The notes under the pieces are model-generated. The model had not been told where the DNA came from and did not search any database. It saw only the letters and a program-made list of their open reading frames with translations. Below, in pieces: positions 30,411 to 40,180 of a stretch of 64,000 nucleotides of DNA. Location of the stretch: contig JAGXSU010000136.1 in NCBI GenBank assembly GCA_018333785.1, forward strand, positions 1-64,000. Direction: 5' to 3'. The translations under genes were made by a program, and so were the position numbers. Position 1 is the first letter of the stretch; each line of letters opens with the position of its first letter. Source of the stretch: Methylomicrobium sp. (GTDB lineage: Bacteria > Pseudomonadota > Gammaproteobacteria > Methylococcales > Methylomonadaceae).

Positions 30411-30737
30411 GTGAGTGAGTCAGTCCTGCATGTAACCGATGCTGAATTTGATGAAACTGTTATTAAAGCCGACGGCCCGGTACTGGTTGATTATTGGGCA
30501 GAATGGTGTGGACCTTGCAGAATGATTGCTCCGGTACTGGATGAAATCTCCAAAGAATATGCCGGAAAATTGACAGTGGCCAAAATTAACATTGATGAAA
30601 ATCCTGAAACACCACAACGCTATGGCGTGCGTGGCATTCCAACTTTAATGTTATTTAAAGGCGGCGAAGTGGAAGCTACCAAAGTTGGTGCACTTAGCAA
30701 ATCTCAACTCGCTGATTTCATCGACAAAAACATATAA
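30411..30737 (+). CDS. trxA: Thioredoxin 1
   Basis: Thioredoxin is a 108-residue dithiol reductase acting on ribonucleotide reductase and many others. The active site WCGPC is at 32-36 and the cis-proline motif GIPT is present. I chose GTG 30411 (reads [10 protein letters not shown]), because GGAG sits 6 bases upstream with proper spacing and the length then matches family members. ATG 30405 would leave no room for a ribosome-binding site. It precedes rho by 189 bp. Confidence 0.96.
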   Translation: MSESVLHVTDAEFDETVIKADGPVLVDYWAEWCGPCRMIAPVLDEISKEYAGKLTVAKINIDENPETPQRYGVRGIPTLMLFKGGEVEATKVGALSKSQLADFIDKNI

Positions 30738-30751
30738 TCGCCAAATACTTG

Positions 30752-30783
30752 CTGGCCCGCCATAATTTATTTGGACGGGCCGG
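30752..30783 (+). other. Hairpin in the trxA-rho gap
   Basis: GGCCCG (30754-30759) and CGGGCC (30776-30781) make a GC-rich stem that extends to about 8 bp with a G-U pair; the loop is 16 nt. No T-run follows. The 189-bp leader before rho (30738-30926) could hold a Rho-autoregulation site, which in enteric bacteria is a leader with Rho-dependent termination. Only the hairpin is visible here. Confidence 0.4.
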
Positions 30784-30926
30784 TTATCTGGAGTGTATAA
30801 TTCCGCCGTGCATTCCAAGCATATCCCAACAGTTCCTCAAGAATTATTTTTTCCAAACATTGAACACCTTTCTCTTGATCTTGCGGCTTTCTGCTGTAAT
30901 TTACTTTCTTTCGAGTCCCCTTAAAT

Positions 30927-32183
30927 ATGAATCTAACCGAGTTAAAACTTAAACAAGTTGCTGAACTTATCAATATCGCTGAGTCCCTGGGACTTGAAAA
31001 CGTCGCAAGAACCCGCAAACAAGATCTGATTTTTGCTATCCTGAAAAAACAGGCGAAAAGTGGCGAGGATATCTATGGCGATGGTGTATTGGAAATTCTT
31101 CAGGACGGCTTTGGTTTTCTTAGAACTCCTGGTTGTTCGTATTTGGCAGGACCCGATGACATTTATGTTTCGCCCAGCCAGATTAAGCGATTTGGCCTTA
31201 GAACAGGCGATACCGTCAGCGGAAAAATAAGACCGCCAAAAGATACTGAGCGCTATTTTGCGATGCTCAAAGTTCAACAAATTAACTTTGAAGCGCCTGA
31301 AAATACCAAAAACAAAATTCTATTTACCAACCTGACGCCGTTATTTCCCAATAAAAGATTCAGGCTTGAACGAGGCAATGGAACCAGCGAGGATCTCACT
31401 GGACGGATTATCGATCTGATTGCTCCTATCGGTAAAGGCCAGCGTGGCTTGATCGTATCACCGCCAAAAGCCGGTAAAACCATGATCATGCAAAATCTTG
31501 CCCATTCTATTGTCGAGCAAAATCCTGAATGTTATCTGATTGTCTTGCTGATCGACGAGCGTCCTGAAGAAGTCACGGAAATGGAGCGTTGCGTACGTGG
31601 AGAAGTTATTTCCAGTACCTTCGATGAACCGGCAACACGGCATGTTCAAGTGGCTGATATGGTCATCGAAAAAGCACGCCGGTTGGTAGAGCACAAACAC
31701 GATGTAGTTATATTGTTAGACTCGATCACCCGTCTGGCCAGAGCGTTTAACACCGTGGCACCCTCTTCCGGCAAAGTATTGACCGGTGGTGTTGATGCTA
31801 ATGCCCTGGAGAAGCCAAAACGCTTCTTTGGTGCGGCCCGTAATATTGAAGAAGGCGGCAGTTTGACCATTATTGCTACCGCATTGGTTGAAACCGGTTC
31901 AAGAATGGATGATGTCATTTACGAAGAATTCAAGGGAACCGGTAATATGGAATTACATCTGGATAGGAAATTAGCCGAAAAGCGCAGTTATCCTGCAATC
32001 AATATCAATCGTTCCGGTACCCGCCGCGAGGAATATCTGGTTGATCCGGAAGAATTACAAAAAACCTGGATATTACGAAAGATTCTCCAGCCTATGGATG
32101 AAATGGCGGCGTCTGAATTTTTGTTGGGTAAGTTAAAAGACTTTAAGACTAACGCTGAGTTTTTTGAATCGATGAAACGGTAA
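30927..32183 (+). CDS. rho: Transcription termination factor Rho
   Basis: Rho is a hexameric RNA-dependent ATPase that ends transcription of untranslated RNA. The 418-residue protein has the N-terminal helical domain (MNLTELKLK), the RNA-binding OB fold with DGFGFLR (60-66), Walker A PPKAGKT (179-185), and LLIDERPEE. Length and motifs are standard. It has no extended N-terminal insertion. Confidence 0.97.
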   Translation: MNLTELKLKQVAELINIAESLGLENVARTRKQDLIFAILKKQAKSGEDIYGDGVLEILQDGFGFLRTPGCSYLAGPDDIYVSPSQIKRFGLRTGDTVSGKIRPPKDTERYFAMLKVQQINFEAPENTKNKILFTNLTPLFPNKRFRLERGNGTSEDLTGRIIDLIAPIGKGQRGLIVSPPKAGKTMIMQNLAHSIVEQNPECYLIVLLIDERPEEVTEMERCVRGEVISSTFDEPATRHVQVADMVIEKARRLVEHKHDVVILLDSITRLARAFNTVAPSSGKVLTGGVDANALEKPKRFFGAARNIEEGGSLTIIATALVETGSRMDDVIYEEFKGTGNMELHLDRKLAEKRSYPAININRSGTRREEYLVDPEELQKTWILRKILQPMDEMAASEFLLGKLKDFKTNAEFFESMKR

Positions 32184-32268
32184 AAAAGAGGATCTTAAGT
32201 TATCCGGTCAAATAGACTGATTAAAAGAATCCTTTCTTCGTTTAATACTATCAACCGTTTATCATCTT

Positions 32269-32295
32269 CCCGGATTTCGCCATGCTTGATCCGGG
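32269..32295. repeat. Hairpin between rho and yggX
   Basis: CCCGGAT (32269-32275) and ATCCGGG (32289-32295) form a 7-bp GC-rich stem with a 13-nt loop. It lies between the convergent rho and yggX genes and could act as a weak 3'-end structure for either. No T-run follows. Confidence 0.35.
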
Positions 32296-32311
32296 TAAGT
32301 CAGTGTTAAAT

Positions 32312-32584
32312 TTATTGTGGCGGTGGAACGTAACCTTCCGGCATTACCGTTTCGCTGCTGGAAAGAAATTTTGCTCGTTCTTCTTCTAGAAACTTCTTGG
32401 CTTTGGGGTCGAAACTGGTCAAGCGGTGTTCATTAAGCAACATGGTCTGCACGCTTAGCCATTCCTGCCACACCTGTTTGGAAATATTCTCATAAATATA
32501 TTGGCCTTTAGGTCCAGGGAATGGCGGCGTATCAAGACCTTCCGCTTCTATACCCAATTTTGCACATTTAACCATACGGGTCAT
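32312..32584 (-). CDS. yggX: Oxidative damage protection / Fe(II)-trafficking protein YggX
   Basis: A 90-residue protein linked to protection of iron-sulfur clusters. The start MTRMVKCAKLG has the conserved cysteine at 7, and GLDTPPFPGPKGQ is the family block. Its ATG overlaps the mutY stop by four bases, the classical mutY-yggX pairing. Confidence 0.95.
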   Translation of the reverse strand: MTRMVKCAKLGIEAEGLDTPPFPGPKGQYIYENISKQVWQEWLSVQTMLLNEHRLTSFDPKAKKFLEEERAKFLSSSETVMPEGYVPPPQ

Positions 32585-33639
32585 GCTGTATCCTCGTGAG
32601 TTGATTCCAATAGCCGCTGTATGGGTGCGGCCAGTCCAAGTAATTTGATTTGCGGGTTTTTATACCAGACTAACCGATTAGCTTCCATCACAAAATGTTT
32701 GTGGTTATCGGTGGTAATTCTCAGTGGAATATAATTCAAATGGAAGTGGGAAAAAGTATGCCTTTGTTCGGGCAGGCACATGCTTTTTATTATCGGAATT
32801 TGTTGGCTCAAGCACCACTCATGTGCTGCAGTTACAGACACAAATTCCGGAAAACTCCATAATCCCCCCCAGATTCCCGATAAAGGGCGTTGCTCCAGCA
32901 ATGTGTGTCCGGCACCATCCGTCAAATACAGAAAATAGAGGTATTTAACCGGCAGTTTTTTTGCAGGTTTCGGAGCAGGAAGCAAAGCTATGGTTCCATT
33001 AATCCGGGCAGAACAATCGGTTTTCAAGGGGCATCGCACGCAGTCAGGTTTACTGCGGGTACAAACGGTAGCTCCCAAATCCATAATGGCTTGCGTGTAA
33101 TCGGCAACCCGTTCCTTAGGTGTATAGTAAGCGCTCACCGTCCATAAGTGTTTGGCGGTTACTGACGCACCCGGCCATCCTGAAACGCCCTCAAACCTAG
33201 CCAGAACCCGTTTGACATTGCCATCCAGAATGGGGTGGCTGTTTTGAAAGGCAATGCTTAAGATCGCTCCTGCTGTGGATTGCCCTATCCCGGGAAGTTG
33301 GATGAGTGAATCAAAATCATCCGGGAAACGACCTGAAGCCTGAATGATCCGGGCACTTTGATGGAGGTTTCTGGCTCTGGCGTAATACCCCAATCCGGAC
33401 CACATTTGCAAGACACTGTCGAGTGAAGCGGAAGCGAGATCATCTACTTCGGGAAAACGTTCAACAAACTTTAAAAAGTAGGGAATAACCGTGCTGACTT
33501 GCGTTTGTTGCAGCATGGTTTCCGACAGCCAGACCCGATACGCTGTGACAGGCTGTTGCCAGGGGAGATCCTTACGACCGTTCAGATCAAACCAGTCCAA
33601 TAGTTGTGTTTGAAAAACACTCGCTTCTACACGCATCAT
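32581..33639 (-). CDS. mutY: A/G-specific adenine DNA glycosylase MutY
   Basis: MutY removes adenine paired with 8-oxoguanine. It has 352 residues with the catalytic Glu (E40 in SETMLQQTQV), the helix-hairpin-helix LPGIGQST (115-122), the catalytic Asp (D139 in ILDGNVKR), and a four-cysteine iron-sulfur motif, C193-x6-C-x2-C-x5-C209. The C-terminal third is a Nudix-like domain that reads 8-oxoG. The start is MMRVEAS, with no clear Shine-Dalgarno. It sits between asmA-like (15-bp gap) and yggX (4-base overlap). Confidence 0.96.
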   Translation of the reverse strand: MMRVEASVFQTQLLDWFDLNGRKDLPWQQPVTAYRVWLSETMLQQTQVSTVIPYFLKFVERFPEVDDLASASLDSVLQMWSGLGYYARARNLHQSARIIQASGRFPDDFDSLIQLPGIGQSTAGAILSIAFQNSHPILDGNVKRVLARFEGVSGWPGASVTAKHLWTVSAYYTPKERVADYTQAIMDLGATVCTRSKPDCVRCPLKTDCSARINGTIALLPAPKPAKKLPVKYLYFLYLTDGAGHTLLEQRPLSGIWGGLWSFPEFVSVTAAHEWCLSQQIPIIKSMCLPEQRHTFSHFHLNYIPLRITTDNHKHFVMEANRLVWYKNPQIKLLGLAAPIQRLLESTHEDTA

Positions 33640-33654
33640 TATTTTTAAATGGAA

Positions 33655-35790
33655 TCAAAAAAACCGTTTGAGCAAATCACTGGCACCAGGACCGAACTTT
33701 TTATCTAATTTTTTTAGTAACTTATCTTTTTTCTTTTCAATTTTGTCTTTATTTTGTTCAATGAGAAATTGCGCAACATCAACAGTGATGACGGGTTGAT
33801 TCACTGTCCCGGTAATGAAAACAGTAATGAGTGGATTTTCGCCCGATTGAGAGGGTTTATCCTGAGACACATTCTTTAGCAACATGGCATTGATTTTATA
33901 ATCCACTTGTTCAGAGTTTAAATCGATAGTGCCTGCACCTTGTGCTTTGAGTTTTGAAGATTTGGCGCTCAGATCGTGATTGCTGATCACACCGTTTGCA
34001 ATCTGCCCTGAGCCGCTGATTTCAGAAAAAAGGGTTTGATCCTTGGGGTGATCGGTTCTAACCGGTGAACCTTTGATCGCTGTTTTAGCATTATCGATGA
34101 CTTCTTGCAGATTAAAGCCTTTGACCACGCTGTCTTTCACCAAAAAATCAAACTGGCCTGTTAACGTCGAAAGCAGCAACGATTTTTCCAAGCTCTGGCT
34201 TTGGAGTTGGGTCGAAAGATTTAACTTGCCGCTAAGTTTCGCTTGGCCTTTTAGATCGGTCAGCAAGGGTTCAAGCTGAAGATTGACAATGCTCTCTTGA
34301 ATAGACATTTTCGGGGTACTGGCAGACTTTCCGTTAAAGTCCATAGAGCCCTGATAAGCGCCTTGATAGAGACCGGAAATCATTTGCTTGGTTTTAACAT
34401 GCCCTTGACTGGCTGACAGATTCAAACTTAATCCGGTTAACGTGAGTTTTTGAATGGTCAGTGAGTCAACAGTCAAACTGCCTTCCGCATTGATTTTTTT
34501 CAATGTTTCAGCGGGCAAGGCTGACATTGCCACTGCTAAAGCGGCCGCGGGACTGACCAGTGTTGTTTTTGACTGTTCTTTGGAGTCTTTAGCGGGTAGA
34601 TAGTTGTCAGCATTTAATCGGTCAATGTTGAGATTAAAATGAGTAACCGGGGTTGAAGAAATACTATCGATATGAGCACTGCCTTGAAGCATGCTATCAT
34701 CCAGCTGGACTTTGAAGGGTTCTATTAACAAACTATCCGGCGTAGTTTTAAGTGAGAATTCGGCAGAGGCCTTCGTCAATGCGTTGTTATTTTGCATAAC
34801 GGGTAAGACGATGCCCCAGCGGGTCAATAATTTCGCGAGGTTGAAGGGATGTATTTGAAAGCGCCCTATGGTTTGAGGTGCCGCTATCAGGTCACTGATG
34901 ACCAGATCGCCAGATAAGCTTAATTCGTCCGCTTGAAGATTAGAGTCGTTAATCGCCAACCGGTTTTCATTCAGGTCCAATGCAATGTTTGCTGACAGAT
35001 CCATTGATAATTCGCCATCCGGTATTGAAGGACTTTTAATCTGGGTCTGTAGTGAAGCCTTCTCTAAAATGAAGACTTGAAAGTCAGGTTTTATGAGCAG
35101 ATTGGCCGATAAGTTTGTTGAGTCGGTCAATTGAGCGGCGGGGTTAGAAAATTTGAATGAGAGCTTTACCGGAACCGGTTCATCGATGTTTAATGCCTCG
35201 GTATCCAGTGTCAAATCAGTCATAGTCCAATGAGCATCTTTTGTCTGATCCACCCAGGTAACCTGGCTGTGCGAAAGGGTAAGACCGGCGATAGCCAATG
35301 CGCCGATTGTCGGCACTGTATCTGCTGAAGAGTTTTCCCTCGGTGTTACAGGTTTCGATTCGGGCAAAGACGGGTCCGTTTTGATAGCCGTGTTGGTACG
35401 CTGCCAGTTACCCAGGCCTTCAGTATTTTTCTCAAGATTCAGATGTAGACCCTCAACGGTAATACGATCGATTTCAACCGATCTTGACAGTAATGGGAGC
35501 AGTTTAACTCTGATATTGAGCCGGTTAAGTTGTGCCAGGGCTTCGTTGCTAAAACCCGGTGCATTGCTCACACTGATTTTTTCAGCGGTAATACCCAGCC
35601 AGGGAAAAAAAGAGAGTGCAACCGGTCCCTTGATGCTAACGTCTCTACCCAGTTGTTCCTGCGCCACTTTTTCAATGTGCGGCTTCATTTGCTCCGTGTC
35701 GAAGGTTAGAGCAAACAGTGCGATTCCTAACGTTAGCAGCAAAACTAATCCAGCGAAGAAGATCCCTGCAATTTTTAAATAGTTTCCCAT
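33655..35790 (-). CDS. AsmA-family envelope protein
   Basis: A 711-residue inner-membrane-anchored protein: one N-terminal helix (about 7-30, GIFFAGLVLLLTLGIALFAL), then the conserved AsmA N-terminal domain (FDTEQMKPHIEKVAQEQLGR, FFPWLGITAEKISVSNAPGF) and a long beta-rich periplasmic part. AsmA-like proteins have been tied to lipid transport and outer-membrane homeostasis. It is upstream of mutY on the same strand, and its ATG starts 145 bp from the next plus-strand gene, divergently. Confidence 0.9.
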   Translation of the reverse strand: MGNYLKIAGIFFAGLVLLLTLGIALFALTFDTEQMKPHIEKVAQEQLGRDVSIKGPVALSFFPWLGITAEKISVSNAPGFSNEALAQLNRLNIRVKLLPLLSRSVEIDRITVEGLHLNLEKNTEGLGNWQRTNTAIKTDPSLPESKPVTPRENSSADTVPTIGALAIAGLTLSHSQVTWVDQTKDAHWTMTDLTLDTEALNIDEPVPVKLSFKFSNPAAQLTDSTNLSANLLIKPDFQVFILEKASLQTQIKSPSIPDGELSMDLSANIALDLNENRLAINDSNLQADELSLSGDLVISDLIAAPQTIGRFQIHPFNLAKLLTRWGIVLPVMQNNNALTKASAEFSLKTTPDSLLIEPFKVQLDDSMLQGSAHIDSISSTPVTHFNLNIDRLNADNYLPAKDSKEQSKTTLVSPAAALAVAMSALPAETLKKINAEGSLTVDSLTIQKLTLTGLSLNLSASQGHVKTKQMISGLYQGAYQGSMDFNGKSASTPKMSIQESIVNLQLEPLLTDLKGQAKLSGKLNLSTQLQSQSLEKSLLLSTLTGQFDFLVKDSVVKGFNLQEVIDNAKTAIKGSPVRTDHPKDQTLFSEISGSGQIANGVISNHDLSAKSSKLKAQGAGTIDLNSEQVDYKINAMLLKNVSQDKPSQSGENPLITVFITGTVNQPVITVDVAQFLIEQNKDKIEKKKDKLLKKLDKKFGPGASDLLKRFF

Positions 35791-35935
35791 GACTTCCTCA
35801 TGAATAAAGATGTGACAACCGGGTCATATCGATTATTATTGAAAAGGCATTTTAATGCTTAACAGTTGCAAGAGGATAAGACAAATTGCATGCCTATTAA
35901 AATGCTCATAAATAATAATTAATACGGGGGAGCTT

Positions 35936-36226
35936 ATGTTATTTGCAAAAATTGCCGGAATATTGATCATGGTGTGGTTTTATCAAACGGCCAAAAAACA
36001 ACAGGAAAATGGATTGAAATGGGCAATAACCGGTTTGGTGGGTTATTGGCTGGTATGGTGGATCGTCACCTTATCGATAGCCAATCCTTTGCTGGAAACG
36101 TTTGAAAGAAGCTCGGCGCTGATTCAGATGTCGATCGGAATAATTCCGGCAATAGCGGCTATTGTCGTTGCGCTATTTATCAGAAAGAAATTTCTGGTAG
36201 ATGCTTTTGAATCAAAAAATCAGTAA
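35936..36226 (+). CDS. Small integral membrane protein of unknown function
   Basis: A 96-residue protein with three hydrophobic segments (about 1-16, 30-48 and 66-86) and a positively charged loop and tail. The start is supported by a GGGGGAG sequence six bases before the ATG. I do not recognise the family. It is monocistronic, divergent from the asmA-like gene. Confidence 0.75.
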   Translation: MLFAKIAGILIMVWFYQTAKKQQENGLKWAITGLVGYWLVWWIVTLSIANPLLETFERSSALIQMSIGIIPAIAAIVVALFIRKKFLVDAFESKNQ

Positions 36227-36555
36227 AAGATATTTTTTAGGTGCGTAGCAGATTAACAATCAGCGGTTTAGCCTGGTATAAAGACCAACACGGCTTGGAA
36301 TTCGTGTGCCGCTTCGAATTCACAGCCTTGAGGTTAGTTTGAGTGGGCCAATGGCAATAACCACGGGCCCACACTTGAAACTACTTATAAATCGTTTTTA
36401 TCTGCTCACCCCACCCCATCTATGAGGTGTGTAGGTGCTTTATTTCAAAGGGCGCTTAAATTCGTCCCTGTAGCTCTCTACAACATACCTGTTTCAGAAA
36501 TATTAATCGATCGCTAACACCCTCTGCACCAAGCGGGCGAATAGCTATCAATTTT
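36227..36555. other. 329-bp spacer with two small hairpins
   Basis: No gene is visible. One perfect 7-bp inverted repeat (GAATTCG 36298-36304, CGAATTC 36315-36321; 10-nt loop) and one 7-bp GC-rich stem (GTGGGCC 36343-36349, GGCCCAC 36366-36372; 16-nt loop) are present, neither with a T-run. The spacer is convergent between a plus-strand and a minus-strand gene, so both could be 3'-end structures, or it may hold a small RNA. Confidence 0.5.
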
Positions 36556-37158
36556 TTACAGTTTATCTGCGTTTTTATCTAAATAATCAGCAACACCGTC
36601 CGGACTTGCTGTCATGCCGGCATCGCCTTTATTCCAGCCTGCTGGGCACACTTCCCCATGTTCTTCAACAAATTGCAGCGCATCAACCATGCGAATCATT
36701 TCATCCATGTTTCTGCCCAGCGGCAGGTCATTGACAACCTGGTGACGAACGAGGCCGGCGCGATCAATCAGGAAACTGCCGCGGTAGGCCACACCCATAG
36801 GTGATTCTACATCGTAGTCTTTACAGATTGAGTGAGAAATATCGGCTGCCAAGGTATAGCGTACCGAACCGATACCACCTTTATTGACAGGTGTATTACG
36901 CCATGCATTGTGAGTAAAGTGAGAATCGATAGAAACCCCGATTACTTCAACACCGCGGCTTTTAAAGTCATCAATGCGGTGATCCATTGCGATTAATTCG
37001 CTTGGACAGACGAAAGTAAAATCCAGTGGGTAGAAAAATAGTACTGCATATTTGCCTTTCGTGGCTTCAGAAAAATTGAAAGCATCCACAATTTGACCAT
37101 CACCCAGTACCGCTGGGACTGTGAAATCAGGTGCTTGCTTACCAACTAATACGCTCAT
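36556..37158 (-). CDS. 2-Cys peroxiredoxin
   Basis: A thiol peroxidase of the AhpC/Prx1 group that reduces H2O2 and organic peroxides. It has 200 residues, with the peroxidatic cysteine in FVCPSE (C51) and the resolving cysteine in EVCPAGW (C171). GGIG is present, but I cannot tell whether the enzyme is of the hyperoxidation-sensitive kind. A GGAGAC Shine-Dalgarno precedes the ATG. It stands alone between two long spacers. Confidence 0.95.
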   Translation of the reverse strand: MSVLVGKQAPDFTVPAVLGDGQIVDAFNFSEATKGKYAVLFFYPLDFTFVCPSELIAMDHRIDDFKSRGVEVIGVSIDSHFTHNAWRNTPVNKGGIGSVRYTLAADISHSICKDYDVESPMGVAYRGSFLIDRAGLVRHQVVNDLPLGRNMDEMIRMVDALQFVEEHGEVCPAGWNKGDAGMTASPDGVADYLDKNADKL

Positions 37159-37512
37159 CGTTTGTCTCCATTACTTAGTTAAAACAAAGGGTTGTAAATC
37201 AGTCAGGACCACATCAGTTTGTGGAATGGCGGTATTCTACACTAAATCACTAGGAAATTGTTAATCAATCTAAATTTTTGGCTTGATTTTATCTCAGGTT
37301 TCAGGATAATTTGTAAGTAAGGGCTTACACGTATATGGTAAATTCTGGATAGATTCAAGCAAAAAGCTTACGCCTAAGCGGCCTAAGGTAGCTGTTATTG
37401 ACTGGGTAATATGAACTTGTCAGCTAATTGCGGCCCATGAGCTTTACTGCATTGTGTACGAAAGCCTTTTTCAATGTTGCTTTGGTTAAAATAGTCAATA
37501 GGTTCTTCAGCT
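37159..37512. other. 354-bp spacer upstream of the peroxiredoxin and AP2-like genes
   Basis: The divergent spacer must hold the promoters of the minus-strand peroxiredoxin and the plus-strand AP2-like gene. On the minus strand a TAGAAT -10-like hexamer lies about 80 bp upstream of the peroxiredoxin start. I see no OxyR site that I can defend and no RNA gene. Confidence 0.45.
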
Positions 37513-38028
37513 ATGGAAAAACACAAACAGATTACCGAGCCCGATGTATTCGGCTTTCAAGTGCGAATCGTAAGGCGAGGCAAAGAAACCAGCCGTTATT
37601 TCTCTCATAAACTGTGGGGTAACAAAAATAAATCGCTAAAAGCAGCAATCACATGGCGAGATCAGATGCTGGTGGTTCTGAAAGGAAGTAAAACGCGCTT
37701 TCTCAAGCCCCCCAAAAATAAAACGACAACAGGATTGACTGGGGTATCAAGAACCATCAAATACGATCATCGCAAAGATAAAAGTTATCTGTGCTATACG
37801 GTTTTTTGGGTTAAAAACGGCAAATCCAGAAATAAAACATTCCAAGTGGGTAACGTAGATAAAATCACTTCCGATGAAGAGTTGCACGCATTCAGAACCG
37901 CGCGCCTGTTTCGCAGTTGTTATGAATTTGCCATCGACAATGATTTGGAATTCGATGACAGCAAATTTAATGGTTGGAAGAAGAAACGGATCTATGACGA
38001 TGCCCATTTAAGAGTCATCGGCGCGTAG
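37513..38028 (+). CDS. Bacterial AP2-like DNA-binding protein
   Basis: A 171-residue, strongly basic protein. A central stretch, GVSRTIKYDHR then YLCYTVFWVKNGKSRNKTF at about 77-118, follows the three-strand pattern of AP2/ERF-like domains (G-V-x-R, W, and a basic-rich F-strand). The N-terminal half, GFQVRIVRRGKETSRYFS, resembles a second such module. AP2 domains occur in plants and also in bacterial homing endonucleases and integrases, but no nuclease or recombinase residues are visible here. The assignment is my inference; a basic hypothetical protein is the alternative. Start ATG 37513 lacks a clear Shine-Dalgarno. Confidence 0.65.
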   Translation: MEKHKQITEPDVFGFQVRIVRRGKETSRYFSHKLWGNKNKSLKAAITWRDQMLVVLKGSKTRFLKPPKNKTTTGLTGVSRTIKYDHRKDKSYLCYTVFWVKNGKSRNKTFQVGNVDKITSDEELHAFRTARLFRSCYEFAIDNDLEFDDSKFNGWKKKRIYDDAHLRVIGA

Positions 38029-38252
38029 AACTTTTTAATCATGAAACCGCAGTTCAGCCCATAAAATAAGAAAAGTCACTAAATAACAGAATGCTGTTGC
38101 AAGCATTCCCTCTTGGGTTGATGCTATGCAATGAGTTTTTTGTTAAATAATTTAGTGTTTTTTGTGAATAAATTGATGATGTCAAGTTAATGGGTTGTCC
38201 GGAATTCAGCATAAAGTTTTATCCGATCCGGTCCAGTCCAGATAACTGCAGA

Positions 38253-39467
38253 TTAAGAGGATTGATTACTTTTCAGGTAATTTAACCATTTGTTTGCCGC
38301 ATCGGAACTGTTCGCGTTTTGTCTGGCCTGTTCAAAAGCTTGTCGCGCCTTGCTGTGTTGTTTGCTCTCGTAATAACTGGTTCCCAGCAAAAGATAAGCT
38401 TGGCCCGGTTGATTTAAGCCTCCTTTTGCCAAGGCTTTTTGAAACGCATTAATCGCAGCATCCCATTTTCGCTGTTCAAAATAGATGCGTCCGACTTTAA
38501 GATAAAGGTCGCCCTTGCCATTTAAATTAGAGGCTAATTCGAAAGCCTCTAACGCTTTCTCATACTCGCGCGCCTGCATCCAGGTGTTAGCCAATAATTC
38601 CAAGTGTTTTGAATCATTTGTGACACGATTATTTTTGATTTCTCTGGCAAGAATTTGCCCTGCTTTATACGGTGAACCTACAAAAATATAAAGGTTGACC
38701 AGATCAAGAATATCCTTTTCAGAATTCAATAGCCCTTTTTTGTAAGCGAGATGTTTAACTGTAACAGCTTTGGTTGGGTCTTTACCGAGATGGTAAACCG
38801 ATGCCAGTTGTTGCCAGTATTCTTTGTTGTCGGGGTAGATGGACAGCAATTTCCTCAACACCTCAGCCGCCGCTTCATAATCCTTTAGCTCGTAACTTAA
38901 AGCGAGCTGTAATTGATACCAGTTCTGATCCGGTTTATTACTGGTCTGAATGGCAAGTTTAATGTGTCTGAGTGCTTCGTTATATTGTTTTAACTGGGAA
39001 TAGGCGTTGGCCAGCATCACATGGGTTTCACTGTCCAGTTTGGGATTTTTCGCAAGCCAGGGTTTGAGGGTGTCGATGGCTTTGGCGTATTGACCGGCTC
39101 CAATAAAAAGCTGACCTAGATTAAACAAGGCCGCTTGCCGCTGATTTTCCGGTAGTACGTTTAAGTTAACTGCTTTCGATAGTATCTCGGCACCTTGAGC
39201 ATATTGGCCCTGCAAGGCGTAAACAGACGCCAGACTTTTTAAGACTACAGCCTCTTCATAGCTTCCTTTTTTAACTTCGGTAAGCAATGACTGAAGAGTC
39301 TGCTGAGCATTATTGTAAGTCTTGCTTTTAATCGATTGTTCAACAAGCTGAAGTTTCTTGAAAACTTCCGGAGAAACTTCGGTGGATTTATCCGGGTTGC
39401 TCAGCGCGGGGACGGAGGCCAGAAAAAGGCCGCTAAATAACAAACGGAGAAGACATTTTTTGATCAT
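38253..39467 (-). CDS. Exported TPR protein of the TonB2-type cluster
   Basis: A 404-residue protein with a signal peptide (MIKKCLLRLLFSGLFLASVPALS) and about nine tetratricopeptide repeats, for example YAKAIDTLKPWL, YNEALRHIKLAI and YEKALEAFELASN. Such a TPR protein closes TonB2-type clusters in other gammaproteobacteria. Its ATG overlaps the tonB stop by four bases. The role is probably to scaffold periplasmic parts of the transducer. Confidence 0.87.
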   Translation of the reverse strand: MIKKCLLRLLFSGLFLASVPALSNPDKSTEVSPEVFKKLQLVEQSIKSKTYNNAQQTLQSLLTEVKKGSYEEAVVLKSLASVYALQGQYAQGAEILSKAVNLNVLPENQRQAALFNLGQLFIGAGQYAKAIDTLKPWLAKNPKLDSETHVMLANAYSQLKQYNEALRHIKLAIQTSNKPDQNWYQLQLALSYELKDYEAAAEVLRKLLSIYPDNKEYWQQLASVYHLGKDPTKAVTVKHLAYKKGLLNSEKDILDLVNLYIFVGSPYKAGQILAREIKNNRVTNDSKHLELLANTWMQAREYEKALEAFELASNLNGKGDLYLKVGRIYFEQRKWDAAINAFQKALAKGGLNQPGQAYLLLGTSYYESKQHSKARQAFEQARQNANSSDAANKWLNYLKSNQSS

Positions 39468-40180
39468 TTGGATAACTTGAATTGGAGTATTTGTAACGCG
39501 CGTTGTTCCACCGCTTTGCCTTCAACGATTTTGGCTTTGAACTTCCATTTTTTAATAGCATCCAGTGCCGCACGATCAAACATAGCAGCAGGTTTGGATT
39601 CGACGACCACCGCATCTGTCACCGTACCGGTGGTAGTGATGGTAAACTCGATTTTAACCCAGCCTTCGACTCGTCTGCTTGCAGCGCGTTGCGGGTAAGT
39701 AGGAGGAATTCTAACCAAAGGAATGACATCCGTGCTGACGGTTCCGGTGCCTTCAGGAACACCTTCTGCTGTTTTTGGGCCAGCCGCAGCAGCAGTAGCA
39801 GAAACAGCGGAGGGCGATGCGGTTTCTGCCGCTACCGTCAATCCAGCAACAACGGATTGGTTGAACTGGGCGGTATCAATCGGGATATCCAGTTTAGGTA
39901 CTGCCAGATTCGGTTGTGTTACTGGCTGCACTTGTGTCTGTTGCATCTGCATTTTAGGTGGAGGCGGCCGTTTTTCGGGAGGTGGCGGCGGTTTTCTGAT
40001 GGGTTTTCGTTCATGAACATCCGGCTGACGCTCATTTTTTAAGCGAATAAATTCAACCATCTGAAGATTATCAGTTGGTTTTAAACTGCGCGAGTTATCC
40101 ATAACCATGACTTGCATCAACCAGAACAGGCCAAAGGTGACCAGCAATCCGATCAGTGAGGAGACAATCAGACGCTTCAC
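39464..40180 (-). CDS. tonB: TonB energy transducer (TonB2 type)
   Basis: TonB passes proton-motive energy from ExbBD to outer-membrane receptors. The 238-residue protein has an N-terminal membrane helix (about 3-22), a proline-rich periplasmic stretch (RKPPPPPEKRPPPPK), and the C-terminal TonB domain (YPQRAASRRVEGWVKIEFTI). I chose GTG 40180 because it overlaps the exbD stop as GTGA and gives the proper membrane anchor; the frame open for 65 codons upstream lies inside exbD. Confidence 0.92.
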   Translation of the reverse strand: MKRLIVSSLIGLLVTFGLFWLMQVMVMDNSRSLKPTDNLQMVEFIRLKNERQPDVHERKPIRKPPPPPEKRPPPPKMQMQQTQVQPVTQPNLAVPKLDIPIDTAQFNQSVVAGLTVAAETASPSAVSATAAAAGPKTAEGVPEGTGTVSTDVIPLVRIPPTYPQRAASRRVEGWVKIEFTITTTGTVTDAVVVESKPAAMFDRAALDAIKKWKFKAKIVEGKAVEQRALQILQFKLSK

